Source: Betaproteobacteria bacterium (GTDB taxonomy: Bacteria; Pseudomonadota; Gammaproteobacteria; Burkholderiales; Casimicrobiaceae). Taken from it: a stretch of DNA of 64,000 nucleotides. Location: NCBI GenBank assembly GCA_004293675.1, contig READ01000011.1, positions 144,703-208,702 of the forward strand. Direction: 5' to 3'. Under the pieces are notes generated by a model that was not told the DNA's origin, did not search any database, and worked only from the letters and a program-made list of their open reading frames with translations. Shown piece after piece: positions 13,871 through 22,471 of the stretch. The stretch's first letter is position 1; every line of letters starts with the position of its first letter. A program made the translations under genes and the position numbers.

Positions 13871-16219
13871 ATGAACACAGCACACGCAGAGAATTTTTCT
13901 AGCGACGAGATCGAAGACATCTCTGATGTGGCCGAGGAGTCGCCCTCGCCCAGTACGGGTCAAATTGTTGAAGATGAGCGCAATGTCATCCCATTGATGG
14001 AGTTCGTAAATCAGTTTAGTGATGGACTTCTTGATGCAGTGCGCCAGCAAAACCCTGCCGTCTACAGCGGACAAGGCAACGCGAAGCGCGAAGCAATCTT
14101 GGAAGACTTGTTGCGTAAACCGTTTCCAGTCCAAAGCGATCGCGTACTCGCGACTGCACAGCTACTCATTGACCAAAGCGCACCTGCCGGCATTCTGAAT
14201 GCCGAGATGGGTACCGGTAAGACAATGATGGCCATTGCTGTTGCAGCGGTATTGCATGCTGAGGGCTACCAGCGCACTCTTGTAGTGTCTCCACCGCATC
14301 TTGTTTACAAGTGGCGTCGGGAGATTCAGCAGACAGTGCCGAACGCTCGCGTATGGATTCTCAACGGACCCGATACGCTTCGAAAGCTGTTGCAAATTCG
14401 CGGCATGCGTGAAGCACCAAAGGTTCCTGAGTTTTTTGTTTTGGGGCGCGTGCGAATGCGTCTAGGCTATCACTGGCGTGCTGCATTTTCGGCGCGCAAG
14501 ATGTTGGTCGGCGATGATCCATCTGAAAGAGCCATTTCAACCGTTGCCTCGTGTGCTGATTGCAGCACCGTAGTCACGGATAGCGATGGACAGATGCTGT
14601 TGGCCAGTTCTGCCGTCGACAAACTTTCGACGAATCGAATGTTTTGCGTCAAGTGTCATGCTCCGCTCTGGACGCTGATGCGACGCAATGCGTCAAGTAA
14701 GTCGAGTGAAGACTTGGTGAAAGAGGCAATGTTGCAAATCCCAACCGTGGGCAAAGCAACAGCGGATCGACTGTTGCAGCGCTTCGGATCGAAGATGCTT
14801 GGTGGAATGTTGGAAGACAACGTGTTCGAGTTCATCAATCTGATGGATGATGAAGGCAACTTAGTATTCAACGATCGACAAGCGCAGCGCATCGAACGTG
14901 GGCTGTCGAACACGGAGTTTGCGTTTGGTGAAGGTGGCTACCAAGCCACCGAATTCATCAAGCGCTATCTTCCGCAAGGCTACTTTGGTTTACTCGTCAT
15001 CGACGAAGGTCACGAGTACAAAAACGAGGGCTCTGCACAAGGGCAAGCGTTTGGTGTTTTGGCGCGCAAGTGCACAAAGAAACTGTTACTCACGGGCACA
15101 CTCATGGGCGGCTATGCCGATGATTTGTTCTACCTTTTATGGCGTCTTGATCCCAACGTGATGATCGGTGATGGCTTTGCGTATCGCAAGGGCACATCGC
15201 TTGCAGGTGCTTCGATGCGGTTCATGCGTGAGCATGGCATCATCAAGGACATCTACAAGCAAGCCACTGGTGAAGTTGAATCACATCGTACCGCGAGAGG
15301 CACACGTAGTACGCATCGTTCCGCGAAAGGGCCGGGATTCGGCCCGAAGGGGATCATGCGCTACGTCGTTCCAATCACTGCTTTCTTGAAACTCAAGGAA
15401 ATCGGCGGGAACGTACTGCCCCCATACAGGGAAGTGTTTACGGAGATTCCGTTAAATCCTTCCCAATTGGTTCACTACGAGCGATTAAGCAACGTGTTGA
15501 GCGCAGAGTTGCGCGAGGCGCTACGCAAAGGAGATCACAGTCTCCTTGGTGTGGTACTCAACGCGCTACTGGCCTGGCCCGATTGCGCTTTTCGTGACGA
15601 AACTGTTCGACATCCGCATCAGAGACGCGTCATGGCACACGTGCCCGCCGTGTTCGATGAGGACGAAGCTGCCCCGAAAGAGGCGGCGCTCATCGAGCTG
15701 TGTCGTACTGCGAAAAGCGCTGGACGGCGTGTTCTTGCGTATACGGTCTACACCGGCACGCGTGACACGACACCGCGCTTGAAAAGTCTGCTGGAGTCGC
15801 AAGGCTTCAAAGTTGCTGTGTTACGAGCGTCGGTGGACGCGGCGCGTCGAGAGGACTGGCTCTTTGAGCAAGTTGATCGCGGCGTTGACGTGGTCATCAC
15901 TAACCCAGAGCTTGTGAAAACAGGTCTCGACATGCTGGAGTTTCCCACCATTGTCTTCATGCAAAGCGGCTACAACGTTTACACGTTGCAGCAAGCGGCG
16001 CGAAGATCGTGGCGAATCGGCCAGCGTCGTGATGTCGAAGTTCACTTTCTGGGGTACGGAAAAACAGCGCAGATGACGTGTTTAGAGCTGATGGCCAAGA
16101 AGATTGCGGTGTCCCAGTCCACCTCTGGCGACGTGCCGGAATCAGGTTTGGACGCGCTCAATCAGGACGGTGATTCAGTTGAAGTTGCGCTCGCGAAACG
16201 TCTCGTTTCGACCGAGTGA
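13871..16219 (+). CDS. SNF2-like superfamily 2 helicase of ICEs
   Basis: In this 782-residue protein motif I is NAEMGTGKTMMAIAVA (about residues 111-126) and motif II is LLVIDEGHEYKN (about 373-384). Motif III is LLTGTLMGGYADD, and motif VI is QQAARRSWRIGQRRDV (about 705-720), the SNF2 signature. Between motifs Ia and II it carries a CxxC...CxxC zinc module (CADC at about 226, CVKC at about 258). A helix-hairpin-helix-like segment IPTVGKATADRLLQRFG lies near 290. It would be an ATP-driven DNA translocase acting on element DNA. It probably shares an operon with the ArdB fusion. Confidence 0.85.
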   Translation: MNTAHAENFSSDEIEDISDVAEESPSPSTGQIVEDERNVIPLMEFVNQFSDGLLDAVRQQNPAVYSGQGNAKREAILEDLLRKPFPVQSDRVLATAQLLIDQSAPAGILNAEMGTGKTMMAIAVAAVLHAEGYQRTLVVSPPHLVYKWRREIQQTVPNARVWILNGPDTLRKLLQIRGMREAPKVPEFFVLGRVRMRLGYHWRAAFSARKMLVGDDPSERAISTVASCADCSTVVTDSDGQMLLASSAVDKLSTNRMFCVKCHAPLWTLMRRNASSKSSEDLVKEAMLQIPTVGKATADRLLQRFGSKMLGGMLEDNVFEFINLMDDEGNLVFNDRQAQRIERGLSNTEFAFGEGGYQATEFIKRYLPQGYFGLLVIDEGHEYKNEGSAQGQAFGVLARKCTKKLLLTGTLMGGYADDLFYLLWRLDPNVMIGDGFAYRKGTSLAGASMRFMREHGIIKDIYKQATGEVESHRTARGTRSTHRSAKGPGFGPKGIMRYVVPITAFLKLKEIGGNVLPPYREVFTEIPLNPSQLVHYERLSNVLSAELREALRKGDHSLLGVVLNALLAWPDCAFRDETVRHPHQRRVMAHVPAVFDEDEAAPKEAALIELCRTAKSAGRRVLAYTVYTGTRDTTPRLKSLLESQGFKVAVLRASVDAARREDWLFEQVDRGVDVVITNPELVKTGLDMLEFPTIVFMQSGYNVYTLQQAARRSWRIGQRRDVEVHFLGYGKTAQMTCLELMAKKIAVSQSTSGDVPESGLDALNQDGDSVEVALAKRLVSTE

Positions 16220-16229
16220 TTTGTTGCAG

Positions 16230-16257
16230 CGGGGCGGTTGGACGGCCCCGTTTTTTT
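16230..16257 (+). terminator. Intrinsic terminator of the helicase gene
   Basis: CGGGGC (16230-16235) pairs with GCCCCG (16245-16250) and is followed directly by T7. Confidence 0.85.
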
Positions 16258-16261
16258 CCAC

Positions 16262-16288
16262 ATGAGCCTCTTCGGAGGCTCATTTTTT
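16262..16288 (+). terminator. Second hairpin: terminator and/or leader
   Basis: ATGAGCCTC-TTCG-GAGGCTCAT (16262-16283) is followed by a T-run, giving a second terminator right after the first. A GGAG follows at 16295 before the GTG at 16304, so it also resembles the two-hairpin leader pattern. Confidence 0.7.
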
Positions 16289-16303
16289 GTTTTCGGAGTT
16301 ATT

Positions 16304-16480
16304 GTGTACACCCTATCTATCAAACAGCATGAGCTGAACTTGCTACTTGCAGCGCTGCGATGTTTTCAGGAAAACTGCGCACGAGGAACCGCTGGCCACC
16401 ACGCAGCGCTTTACGATGTCAATCACGATACTGCAATTTCGGACATCGACGCGTTGTGCGAGCACATCATTCTCAATTGA
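16304..16480 (+). CDS. Small hypothetical protein, GTG start
   Basis: The frame encodes 58 residues from GTG at 16304, 6 bases after CGGAG. The sequence YTLSIKQHELNLLLAALRCFQEN...DTAISDIDALCEHIILN has an amphipathic helix, and no family is recognised. The longer in-frame start at 16238 runs through the terminator hairpin and is rejected. It is bounded by terminators on both sides, so independent expression would need its own promoter. Confidence 0.5.
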   Translation: MYTLSIKQHELNLLLAALRCFQENCARGTAGHHAALYDVNHDTAISDIDALCEHIILN

Positions 16481-16520
16481 TGCCCGTATCTGACACTCAT
16501 CAAGCCCGGTGTTTTTACTA

Positions 16521-16545
16521 ACCATCCTTCGGGATGGTTTTTTTC
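16521..16545 (+). terminator. Intrinsic terminator between convergent genes
   Basis: ACCATCC-TTCG-GGATGGT (16521-16538) is followed by a run of Ts. It ends the plus-strand block directly against the 3' end of the minus-strand integrase. Confidence 0.85.
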
Positions 16546-16546
16546 G

Positions 16547-17728
16547 TTACTTCGCGCCGTACACGGCATCCGCTAAATCGAGATCGGCCGCACTGCTGTA
16601 GATTTGTGTCGTCGCGACGCTTGCATGCCCAAGAAATTGTGCCGCGACAGACAGCGACACGTTTGCTTCGAGCTCGAACGCCCTCCGGTGTCGAAACCAA
16701 TGCGGAGTGAGTGATCGTATACGTGCGCATTGCATCGCGTCATTGCTGCGCTTTGCAGCCTCAACAGCAATTTCCTCAACCGCTCGGTAAAGATCGACGC
16801 CGGTTGCTGCGCGGAGCGCGCCAATGCCTGTTTTGATCCCGGCACGCGGCATCTCAAACAGCGGACGAGCAGTGAGACGCCCGAAATCTCCATCAAACGG
16901 CACTGCGAGCGTGTTGGCGTAGCGCCGATACGCGTCAATCATGGGAGCATTCAATGGGATGCGGCGCACTTTCTCTCCTTTCCCGATCACCCTCCAAAAC
17001 ACGTGCTGTTTGCCACCGCGCTCGATGGCACCGCTTAGATCGTCGCAACGAGCGCCGTCGAACTCGGATCGTCGAGCGCCCGTCCAGCGCAGCCATACCA
17101 GCATCGTTCGTGCTGTCACCACGGTTGGGTCTTTCCAATCCAGCTCTTCAATCGACGCATCGACGAGTGCCCAGCACGCAGCGTCGAGTTTGCGCTTCGC
17201 GATCGAGGCGCGCGCAGCCTCGGTGCGATCCACCATTGCCGCCTCTCGCGAGCTAGTTGTTGCGCTCAAAGCGATGCGCGGTACCGCTATCGGCGATCGA
17301 TAGCCGCTTTCGACCAACCATTTGAACATCGAGCACAACACCGGGCGCGCATTCAACGCTCGACGACGATCAATCGCAACTGGTTGCCCGTATTTCACCG
17401 CTCGCCAACGTCGGATCGCAAACACACGCTCGAACATCTCTCGGGCAGATGTCTGGTTGAGTGCATCGGCAAGAACACCGAGATTGTTTTCATCGCCGAT
17501 TGTTTGCAAATACTCGTTCAAGTCCACGTAGGTCAGCGTCTGAATCGTCTTGTCCGCAAGCTGTGTCCACAATGCTAGCCGAGCAACTTCACGTTCGTAC
17601 TCCCGACGAGTGCGCAGATTGTTTGCACCAATGTGGCTCAAGTAAAGACGAAGCGCTTCAGCGTCGTTGATTGCGCCGAGAGACGAAGCGACGCTAATTG
17701 GTGCGCTAAATGATGAGATTGCTGTCAT
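16547..17728 (-). CDS. Tyrosine recombinase (XerD-like integrase)
   Basis: The 393-residue phage-integrase-family protein has an N-terminal SAM-like core-binding domain (LRLYLSHIGANNLRTRREYEREVARLALW). The catalytic residues are the arginine in WTGARRSEF (about 217), the lysine region GKGEKVRRIPL, HWFRHRRA (about 343), the histidine in FLGHASVATT, and the tyrosine in QIYSSAADL (about 380). It lies directly downstream of a helix-turn-helix gene in the same direction. Integrases of this XerDC type occur inside PFGI-1-like islands, and the role here could be internal resolution rather than integration. Confidence 0.88.
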   Translation of the reverse strand: MTAISSFSAPISVASSLGAINDAEALRLYLSHIGANNLRTRREYEREVARLALWTQLADKTIQTLTYVDLNEYLQTIGDENNLGVLADALNQTSAREMFERVFAIRRWRAVKYGQPVAIDRRRALNARPVLCSMFKWLVESGYRSPIAVPRIALSATTSSREAAMVDRTEAARASIAKRKLDAACWALVDASIEELDWKDPTVVTARTMLVWLRWTGARRSEFDGARCDDLSGAIERGGKQHVFWRVIGKGEKVRRIPLNAPMIDAYRRYANTLAVPFDGDFGRLTARPLFEMPRAGIKTGIGALRAATGVDLYRAVEEIAVEAAKRSNDAMQCARIRSLTPHWFRHRRAFELEANVSLSVAAQFLGHASVATTQIYSSAADLDLADAVYGAK

Positions 17729-17785
17729 CGGCGACGTGTCCAGTAGGAGGCATCCGTTGAGACAACAATTCGTGAGCGTGTAAAT

Positions 17786-18583
17786 TTAGGTACCGTGCCA
17801 AACCAATTCGCCGCCGACAATAGCTTGGGTTCTTGCAGCGGCTGCAACTACGTCATAGCCGTCGGGCAGCGCGCGAAAAGTACCGCTCGCCATCAAATCA
17901 ATCGCTGCGTGAATCGCGGTACTCCACGTCGATCCGCGTTGCAATTGCTCCAGTGAAATTGCATTTAATTTTTTTTCAAGTTTTTCCTGGGCATTTTGCA
18001 ACGTGTTACCGAGTGTGATTGGCAACCACGCGCATCCGAGCATCTGATCGGTCGCAACAATGCCCGACTCGCCTCGTTCCTCACACAATTCTCTGACGGT
18101 TTCCCCTTGGTTGATCCCAGGAAGCAGCGTAGCCCATATCCCGCGCCCGTAGCGATCGCTCCAAAACTTAAGCTCGTGCCCTGCTGATTCAACGAGCTGT
18201 GCGATAAGTCCGGCGCCTTCGTCTTCAACGCCCAAAACGGCTGTTGTGTGATCGTTTGTCGCGAACCGCTTTGTTAGTTCGTCATGCAATTGCATGAATT
18301 GCGTTCGTTTGTTTTCCTGCACGAGCTCCCACGCCTTGTTACTAATGCCGGTGATCCCGAGCAAATTCAAAATTTGAAATCGTGTTTCGAAGCTTGGCAG
18401 CTTGGTTTCGCCTCGCAGGAAAAGTGTTAATGACGGTTGGCTGATTCCGAGAAAACGCGCTGTCTCTTTGTCCGTACGTAATTCGTAACGTCGTTGAATT
18501 TCGCGCACGCGAGCAATCCACTTTTCACGTTCACCTACATCTTCCAAAGATAGTTCTCTTTCCATGTTGTGAACACCGTTCAT
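17786..18583 (-). CDS. Helix-turn-helix regulatory protein
   Basis: In this 265-residue protein, residues about 20-80 form an XRE-like helix-turn-helix: RIQRRYELRTDKETARFLGISQPSLTLFLRGET, with the TARFLGIS-QPSLTLFLRG turn. The remaining 180 residues are a helical sensor-like domain without a recognised family (KAWELVQENKRTQFMQL, ELKFWSDRYGRGIWATLLPG). It lies upstream of and parallel to the integrase with a 57-base gap, so it probably controls it. The 12-bp palindrome about 135 bases upstream is a candidate operator. A second ATG at 18565 is also possible as start. Confidence 0.7.
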   Translation of the reverse strand: MNGVHNMERELSLEDVGEREKWIARVREIQRRYELRTDKETARFLGISQPSLTLFLRGETKLPSFETRFQILNLLGITGISNKAWELVQENKRTQFMQLHDELTKRFATNDHTTAVLGVEDEGAGLIAQLVESAGHELKFWSDRYGRGIWATLLPGINQGETVRELCEERGESGIVATDQMLGCAWLPITLGNTLQNAQEKLEKKLNAISLEQLQRGSTWSTAIHAAIDLMASGTFRALPDGYDVVAAAARTQAIVGGELVWHGT

Positions 18584-18717
18584 CGATTCAGAGCTTTGTC
18601 AAAGACACGCCAACTCTTGCGGCAGATTGCGAAACCTTTTCTCGCGGCGGCTTGACGCTGGCGCTTTTAAGTCTGCTCATTTTTTTTGTTGAGTGTTTTT
18701 TGAGATTTCAGCGCAGA

Positions 18718-18747
18718 GAATATCACAAATTATACTTTGTGATATTC
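18718..18747. promoter_or_regulatory. Perfect 12-bp inverted repeat, operator-like
   Basis: GAATATCACAAA (18718-18729), a 6-base spacer and TTTGTGATATTC (18736-18747) form a perfect AT-rich palindrome in the divergent region between the helix-turn-helix gene and the RMF-like gene. A second imperfect repeat, GTAACGTAA...TTACGGTTAC, follows at about 18757-18785. This looks like a promoter-operator region. Confidence 0.65.
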
Positions 18748-18856
18748 AATACATTGTGTAACGTAACGTTATCGTATTACGGTTACAAGTAATTGTGTAG
18801 AATTCACAAATCCTCCGGTAATTAACGCCTGACACCACACCGAACGGCTCATTCAT

Positions 18857-19099
18857 ATGTGCGCAACCTCTGAGAATCACGAAGCGATGTTGCCGTACGA
18901 CGTCGGTGCAACGGACTATGGACTGAAAAAACACTGGCGCGAGAATCCGTATACGGAATCCGATTGGAGGCATGACGAATGGCAACTGGGATGGGCTCAT
19001 CGCCGAGAAAGCGATGCGGATGGCTGGGACTACGCCACCGATACCTTCGTCACTCTTGACCCCCGCTCAAGCGGGAGCGTCAGCGCAAACTCGCGTTGA
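18857..19099 (+). CDS. Ribosome modulation factor-like small protein
   Basis: In this 80-residue protein the core 'DVGATDYGLKKHWRENPYTE' followed by 'DEWQLGWAHRRESDA' follows the RMF/CrpP layout: a glycine-rich helix, an NPY segment and an R/D-x-W-x-x-GW helix. RMF proteins bind the 30S-50S interface region and dimerise ribosomes; ICE- and plasmid-borne relatives have been reported in other roles, and activity here is unproven. The next gene starts 7 bases after its stop. Confidence 0.6.
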   Translation: MCATSENHEAMLPYDVGATDYGLKKHWRENPYTESDWRHDEWQLGWAHRRESDADGWDYATDTFVTLDPRSSGSVSANSR

Positions 19100-19106
19100 G
19101 CTTGAC

Positions 19107-19748
19107 ATGAATCCAGTTCGATCAGTTTCGCACATAAAACTCGTCGCACTCTTCATCTCGGCGCTGCTCACGTCTTCGGCGATTGCGCTTGAAGGTCGCG
19201 TGGTGGGCGTGAGTGACGGCGACACCATCACCCTCCTCGATGCCAGTCGCACGCAACACAAGATTCGTCTCGCCGGGATCGATGCGCCGGAATCCGGCCA
19301 GGCGTTCGGTAATCGCGCGAAACAAGCCCTATCGGATTGCGTGTTCGGTCAGACCGCCACCACCGAAGGCAGCAAGATCGATAAGTACGGCCGAACGGTG
19401 GCCAAGGTCATCGTCGGCGGTGTCGACTGCAACCTACGCCAGATCGAGCTGGGTTTTGCGTGGCATTACAAGAAATACGAAAACGAGCAAGCGCCGCTCG
19501 ATCGGCGTGCTTACGCCAGCGCAGAGAAAGTCGCTCGTGCAGCCCGTGCGGGGCTGTGGGTTGATCCTCGTCCTACCTCGCCGTGGGACTGGCGCAATGG
19601 TGACACCGTCGGCACCCAGCGCGGTGATGCGTTGGCGAAAGAAACGACGGGCCAGTGCGATTGCAATGCGGGGCTCACCTGCATTGGCAAACGCGGCGGC
19701 ATCTATTGCCTGACCTCAGATGGCACCAAACGCTATGTCAGACCATAG
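19107..19748 (+). CDS. Secreted thermonuclease-like (SNase) protein
   Basis: The 213-residue product has a signal peptide, HIKLVALFISALLTSSAIA (cleavage around residue 27), then a staphylococcal nuclease-like domain. VVGVSDGDTITLLD carries the calcium-binding aspartates; IRLAGIDAPE, DKYGRTVAKV and LNRQIELGFAWHYKKY-like segments follow (here NLRQIELGFAWHYKKY). A cysteine-rich tail (CDCNAGLTCIGKRGG) ends the protein. It would cleave single- and double-stranded DNA or RNA in the periplasm or outside the cell. Such nucleases are common on conjugative plasmids and ICEs. Upstream in-frame starts overlap the RMF-like gene and would disrupt the signal peptide. Confidence 0.88.
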   Translation: MNPVRSVSHIKLVALFISALLTSSAIALEGRVVGVSDGDTITLLDASRTQHKIRLAGIDAPESGQAFGNRAKQALSDCVFGQTATTEGSKIDKYGRTVAKVIVGGVDCNLRQIELGFAWHYKKYENEQAPLDRRAYASAEKVARAARAGLWVDPRPTSPWDWRNGDTVGTQRGDALAKETTGQCDCNAGLTCIGKRGGIYCLTSDGTKRYVRP

Positions 19749-19759
19749 CGTTAGTTTGA

Positions 19760-20812
19760 ATGCACCCTATGACAACGCGACGCACAGATAACTATGACCG
19801 AGCTCGTGTGGGCATTGCTGAGCACCAGCTCAAGCACGATTGTCTACCAACCGTTGCCCAGCTGGAGGCGTGGATGCGCGATGTGCATGACGCCACGCCC
19901 TCGCGCTCAACGCTTAGTGCAGCGCTACGGCAGTTTCGCGACTCTCAAGGTGACACAAGCAACCACGAATCGGCAGACGGCGCGACGCTCGCGTTGGCCA
20001 AGACGATTCAAGCGCAAGCCGATGCACGCGCCGCCGCCAAACTCGATTCACATCGTGAATCGGTCGACAAAGCAGCGAATGAGCGCATTGCCATCGCTCA
20101 AACCGACGCATCACGCCAAATTGAGCGTGCAGTCCTCGAAAAGGAGGACGCGCAAAAGCTTGCCGAGCACGCCGCGGTGCGCGAACAAACAGCGATCAAT
20201 CAGGCGCAACTTGAAATCAGTCGCCTCGTCGAACAGGTTACTCAGCTTCAACAAACGCTGCTGGCCACCAGCTCTGAGAACGCCGCGCTGCGCCAGGGCG
20301 CTGAATTGGTAAATAGCCAGGCTGAAGATGCACGTCGATTGTTGCTTGATGCCAATGCGCGCAGCGACGCTGTACTTCAATCGCTACAAGCAACGCTTGC
20401 AGATGAACGCGAGCAACACAAAATTCGAGAAGCTCGCTCATCCGAGCAATACGCGGGACTGAACCGCGTGCTCGGACAGCAGGTGAGTGATCTCAAAACC
20501 AAAAATGAAGCGCTGGAAAAGCAGCTTCTCAAAGCCCGACAAGAAGCCGATGCGACTGTGGGCAGCGTTGTTCGTGATGCAATCAACGCACTCTCGGATC
20601 AACTCAACCAAAACGCGTCACGTAGTGAAGCTTCATTGGCTGCGATCGATCTCATCGCGAAGTCGATGCTCAATGAAATGCGTGCAGCTCTCTTGAACGA
20701 CGGAACTGTGCACGAAACAGGCGCTAACCGCAAAGACGCTCAAGCTGGCGTACCTCGTGCACGAATATCGCAGGATCGATCCCGAACTACGCGCAAGGAG
20801 GAGCGTGGATGA
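19760..20812 (+). CDS. KfrA-like coiled-coil DNA-binding protein
   Basis: The 350-residue product has an N-terminal helix-turn-helix region of KfrA type (VGIAEHQLKHDCLPTVAQLEAWM, PSRSTLSAALRQFRDSQ). A very long alanine/glutamine-rich coiled coil follows (residues about 80-290, e.g. LISRLVEQVTQLQQTLL-type heptads). The C-terminus is basic. Such proteins form filament-like or nucleoid-associated structures and assist plasmid stability. This is the second KfrA-like protein in the window and is much longer than the one at 1491. An ATG at 19769 is an alternative start. The next gene overlaps by ATGA. Confidence 0.7.
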   Translation: MHPMTTRRTDNYDRARVGIAEHQLKHDCLPTVAQLEAWMRDVHDATPSRSTLSAALRQFRDSQGDTSNHESADGATLALAKTIQAQADARAAAKLDSHRESVDKAANERIAIAQTDASRQIERAVLEKEDAQKLAEHAAVREQTAINQAQLEISRLVEQVTQLQQTLLATSSENAALRQGAELVNSQAEDARRLLLDANARSDAVLQSLQATLADEREQHKIREARSSEQYAGLNRVLGQQVSDLKTKNEALEKQLLKARQEADATVGSVVRDAINALSDQLNQNASRSEASLAAIDLIAKSMLNEMRAALLNDGTVHETGANRKDAQAGVPRARISQDRSRTTRKEERG

Positions 20813-21036
20813 ACAAAACACAGCTTTGCCAACCGCAATTTGCTGAAACCCGCCGTACCGACGGCTGGCTGGTTTCTATCGAATTGTTGTGCGATTTGTT
20901 TGGCCACTGGCACCTCATAACGGTCTGGTTTCATGCCGCACAAGGCAAGCTATCTCGCATTGATGCGCCAGTCAGAGAACGCAATGCGCTAGCAGTCTAT
21001 GGCCGTGCGGTTCAATCGTTGCAAGCGATCGTTTAG
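20809..21036 (+). CDS. Small hypothetical protein
   Basis: The frame encodes 75 residues and is translationally coupled by ATGA to the KfrA-like gene, preceded by AAGGAGCG. The segment TRRTDGWLVSIELLCDLFGHWHLITVWF has strand character with several tryptophans. No family recognised. Confidence 0.6.
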   Translation: MNKTQLCQPQFAETRRTDGWLVSIELLCDLFGHWHLITVWFHAAQGKLSRIDAPVRERNALAVYGRAVQSLQAIV

Positions 21037-21050
21037 TCAGGCTAACCATC

Positions 21051-21416
21051 GTGCCGATCCGCCCGGAGATGAGAGACCGCTACCCGTCCAACGGGACGCA
21101 AATTCGCGAGCAGCGGCTCGCCAAAGCGCAGCATCGGTGTGAGCACTGCCGCGTGCCCGATCGTGCGATCGGTTATCGCAACATTGCGGGTGACTTTGTG
21201 CCACTCGGCGTTGACGCCGATGCACCTGTAGGATGCAAGCGCATGCGAATCGTACTCACGATTGCGCATCTCTACGATCCTTCGCCGGAGAACGTCGCGG
21301 AAGACAACCTTGCAGCGCTCTGCCAAAAATGCCACAACACGCTCGACGCACCCATGCGAGCGAGAAATGCACGCAACACGCGTCGAAATCGCAAAGCGAT
21401 CGGCGAGTTGTTTTAG
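21051..21416 (+). CDS. HNH endonuclease-like protein
   Basis: The 121-residue protein from a GTG start has RCEHCRVP at about residue 32, RIVLTIAHLYDPSPENVAEDNLAALCQKCHNTLD (about 67-99) and a basic tail. This is the HNH zinc-supported layout: paired CxxC motifs, an AH dyad in LTIAHL, and N-x-x-x-x-CxxCH. It could nick or cleave DNA. HNH proteins of this length are frequent on plasmids and prophages, and the substrate is unknown. Confidence 0.75.
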   Translation: MPIRPEMRDRYPSNGTQIREQRLAKAQHRCEHCRVPDRAIGYRNIAGDFVPLGVDADAPVGCKRMRIVLTIAHLYDPSPENVAEDNLAALCQKCHNTLDAPMRARNARNTRRNRKAIGELF

Positions 21417-21444
21417 CAAAAAAGTTGTCCACAATTTTTGTGGA
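21417..21444 (-). terminator. Intrinsic terminator of the acyltransferase cassette
   Basis: On the minus strand TCCACAA pairs with TTGTGGA (21428-21444), followed by CAAC and a T6 run (complement of 21418-21423). It lies downstream of the SGNH-like gene, converging on the HNH gene. Confidence 0.7.
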
Positions 21445-21496
21445 TACTCGCGTGGAGCGAATCCTAGAGCTGGCGTGTTATCGAGCCTGTAGCCCG

Positions 21497-22471
21497 TTAG
21501 CGTTTATGTGGCAATCGCGGGATCGAGTCGAGCCAGCGCGACGCAAATGCACCGGTGAAGTGAGTGGCATCGTAAAAATCGCTTTTCGAGACCAGCGGAG
21601 GCAACACCAAGAATGCTGCGAGCGCGACTTCACGTTGCAGTCTTTCAACCATTGACGCGTCGCCACCGTCAGCGCGAGGCGATGGCAGCAGAGTGATCGT
21701 GATGTTTTCTTGTTGACACCACGCGACAATCCGCAGAAGCTGCGCGATGGCGTCTTCGCGAAGCCTGTGCTGTCGCGCCGCGTTGCGAGACTCCCATGCG
21801 AGATCGACGAGCTGAGATCGCCGCTCGGTTGGCTCGCCGTATCGATAATCTCCTGTGTGTAAATCAGTCGACATGTGGGGGGTCCCACGGCCATTTACGA
21901 TGAGTTTCGAGACGCCACCGGCGACACTCGAAGACCAGAGCTCTCCCCAAAAGAAACTCACCTTACTTTGCCCGCTGATAGCGGGATGCTGAGACATAAA
22001 TCCGCCCTGGGAGGGGGAATCGACAAACTGAAACAGATCAACCGTCAGCACCACTTGCTTCAGGGGATTGATCGACTGATGATGAAAACGTAGCAGCGCC
22101 TCAATCTCAGAAAATCCAGCACTAAGCATCGCGGCGTTGTAAAAGCGCCGCTCGGAGAATCTACGGTTCAACTCAGCGGTATGAAACACTCCCGCTGTGG
22201 ACGCGCCCACGACCAGCGCATCGTAGACCTGCCGTTGCTTTTTCTGCTCAAGCAGCGCTTCAAGCTTCGCATAGCGTTCATTGCGATCACCTGGATGATT
22301 GAAATACTGCGTGCCAAACACGTCGTACGGATCAACGACGACATTCCACAATGGCACGCAGACGGCCATTGCCACGAGGAGTAACCACAGCCGGTTGATG
22401 CGAGTTCTTGACGGTGCATCTGCGCTCTGCGCAGCACCCTCGCTGAAAAGCAATTCGTTATTCATACTCAA
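21497..22471 (-). CDS. SGNH/AlgJ-like membrane-anchored protein
   Basis: The 324-residue protein has one N-terminal transmembrane helix (LWLLLVAMAVCVPLWNVVV). A domain with the serine motif DALVVGASTAGVF (about residues 84-96) and a C-terminal DATHFTG (about 300) follow; this is the Ser and Asp-x-x-His layout of SGNH hydrolase/AlgJ-type O-acetylation proteins. Partners of this type transfer acetyl groups from the MBOAT protein to a periplasmic glycan. Its start overlaps the MBOAT stop by ATGA. Probable cargo of the element. Confidence 0.65.
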   Translation of the reverse strand: MSMNNELLFSEGAAQSADAPSRTRINRLWLLLVAMAVCVPLWNVVVDPYDVFGTQYFNHPGDRNERYAKLEALLEQKKQRQVYDALVVGASTAGVFHTAELNRRFSERRFYNAAMLSAGFSEIEALLRFHHQSINPLKQVVLTVDLFQFVDSPSQGGFMSQHPAISGQSKVSFFWGELWSSSVAGGVSKLIVNGRGTPHMSTDLHTGDYRYGEPTERRSQLVDLAWESRNAARQHRLREDAIAQLLRIVAWCQQENITITLLPSPRADGGDASMVERLQREVALAAFLVLPPLVSKSDFYDATHFTGAFASRWLDSIPRLPHKR

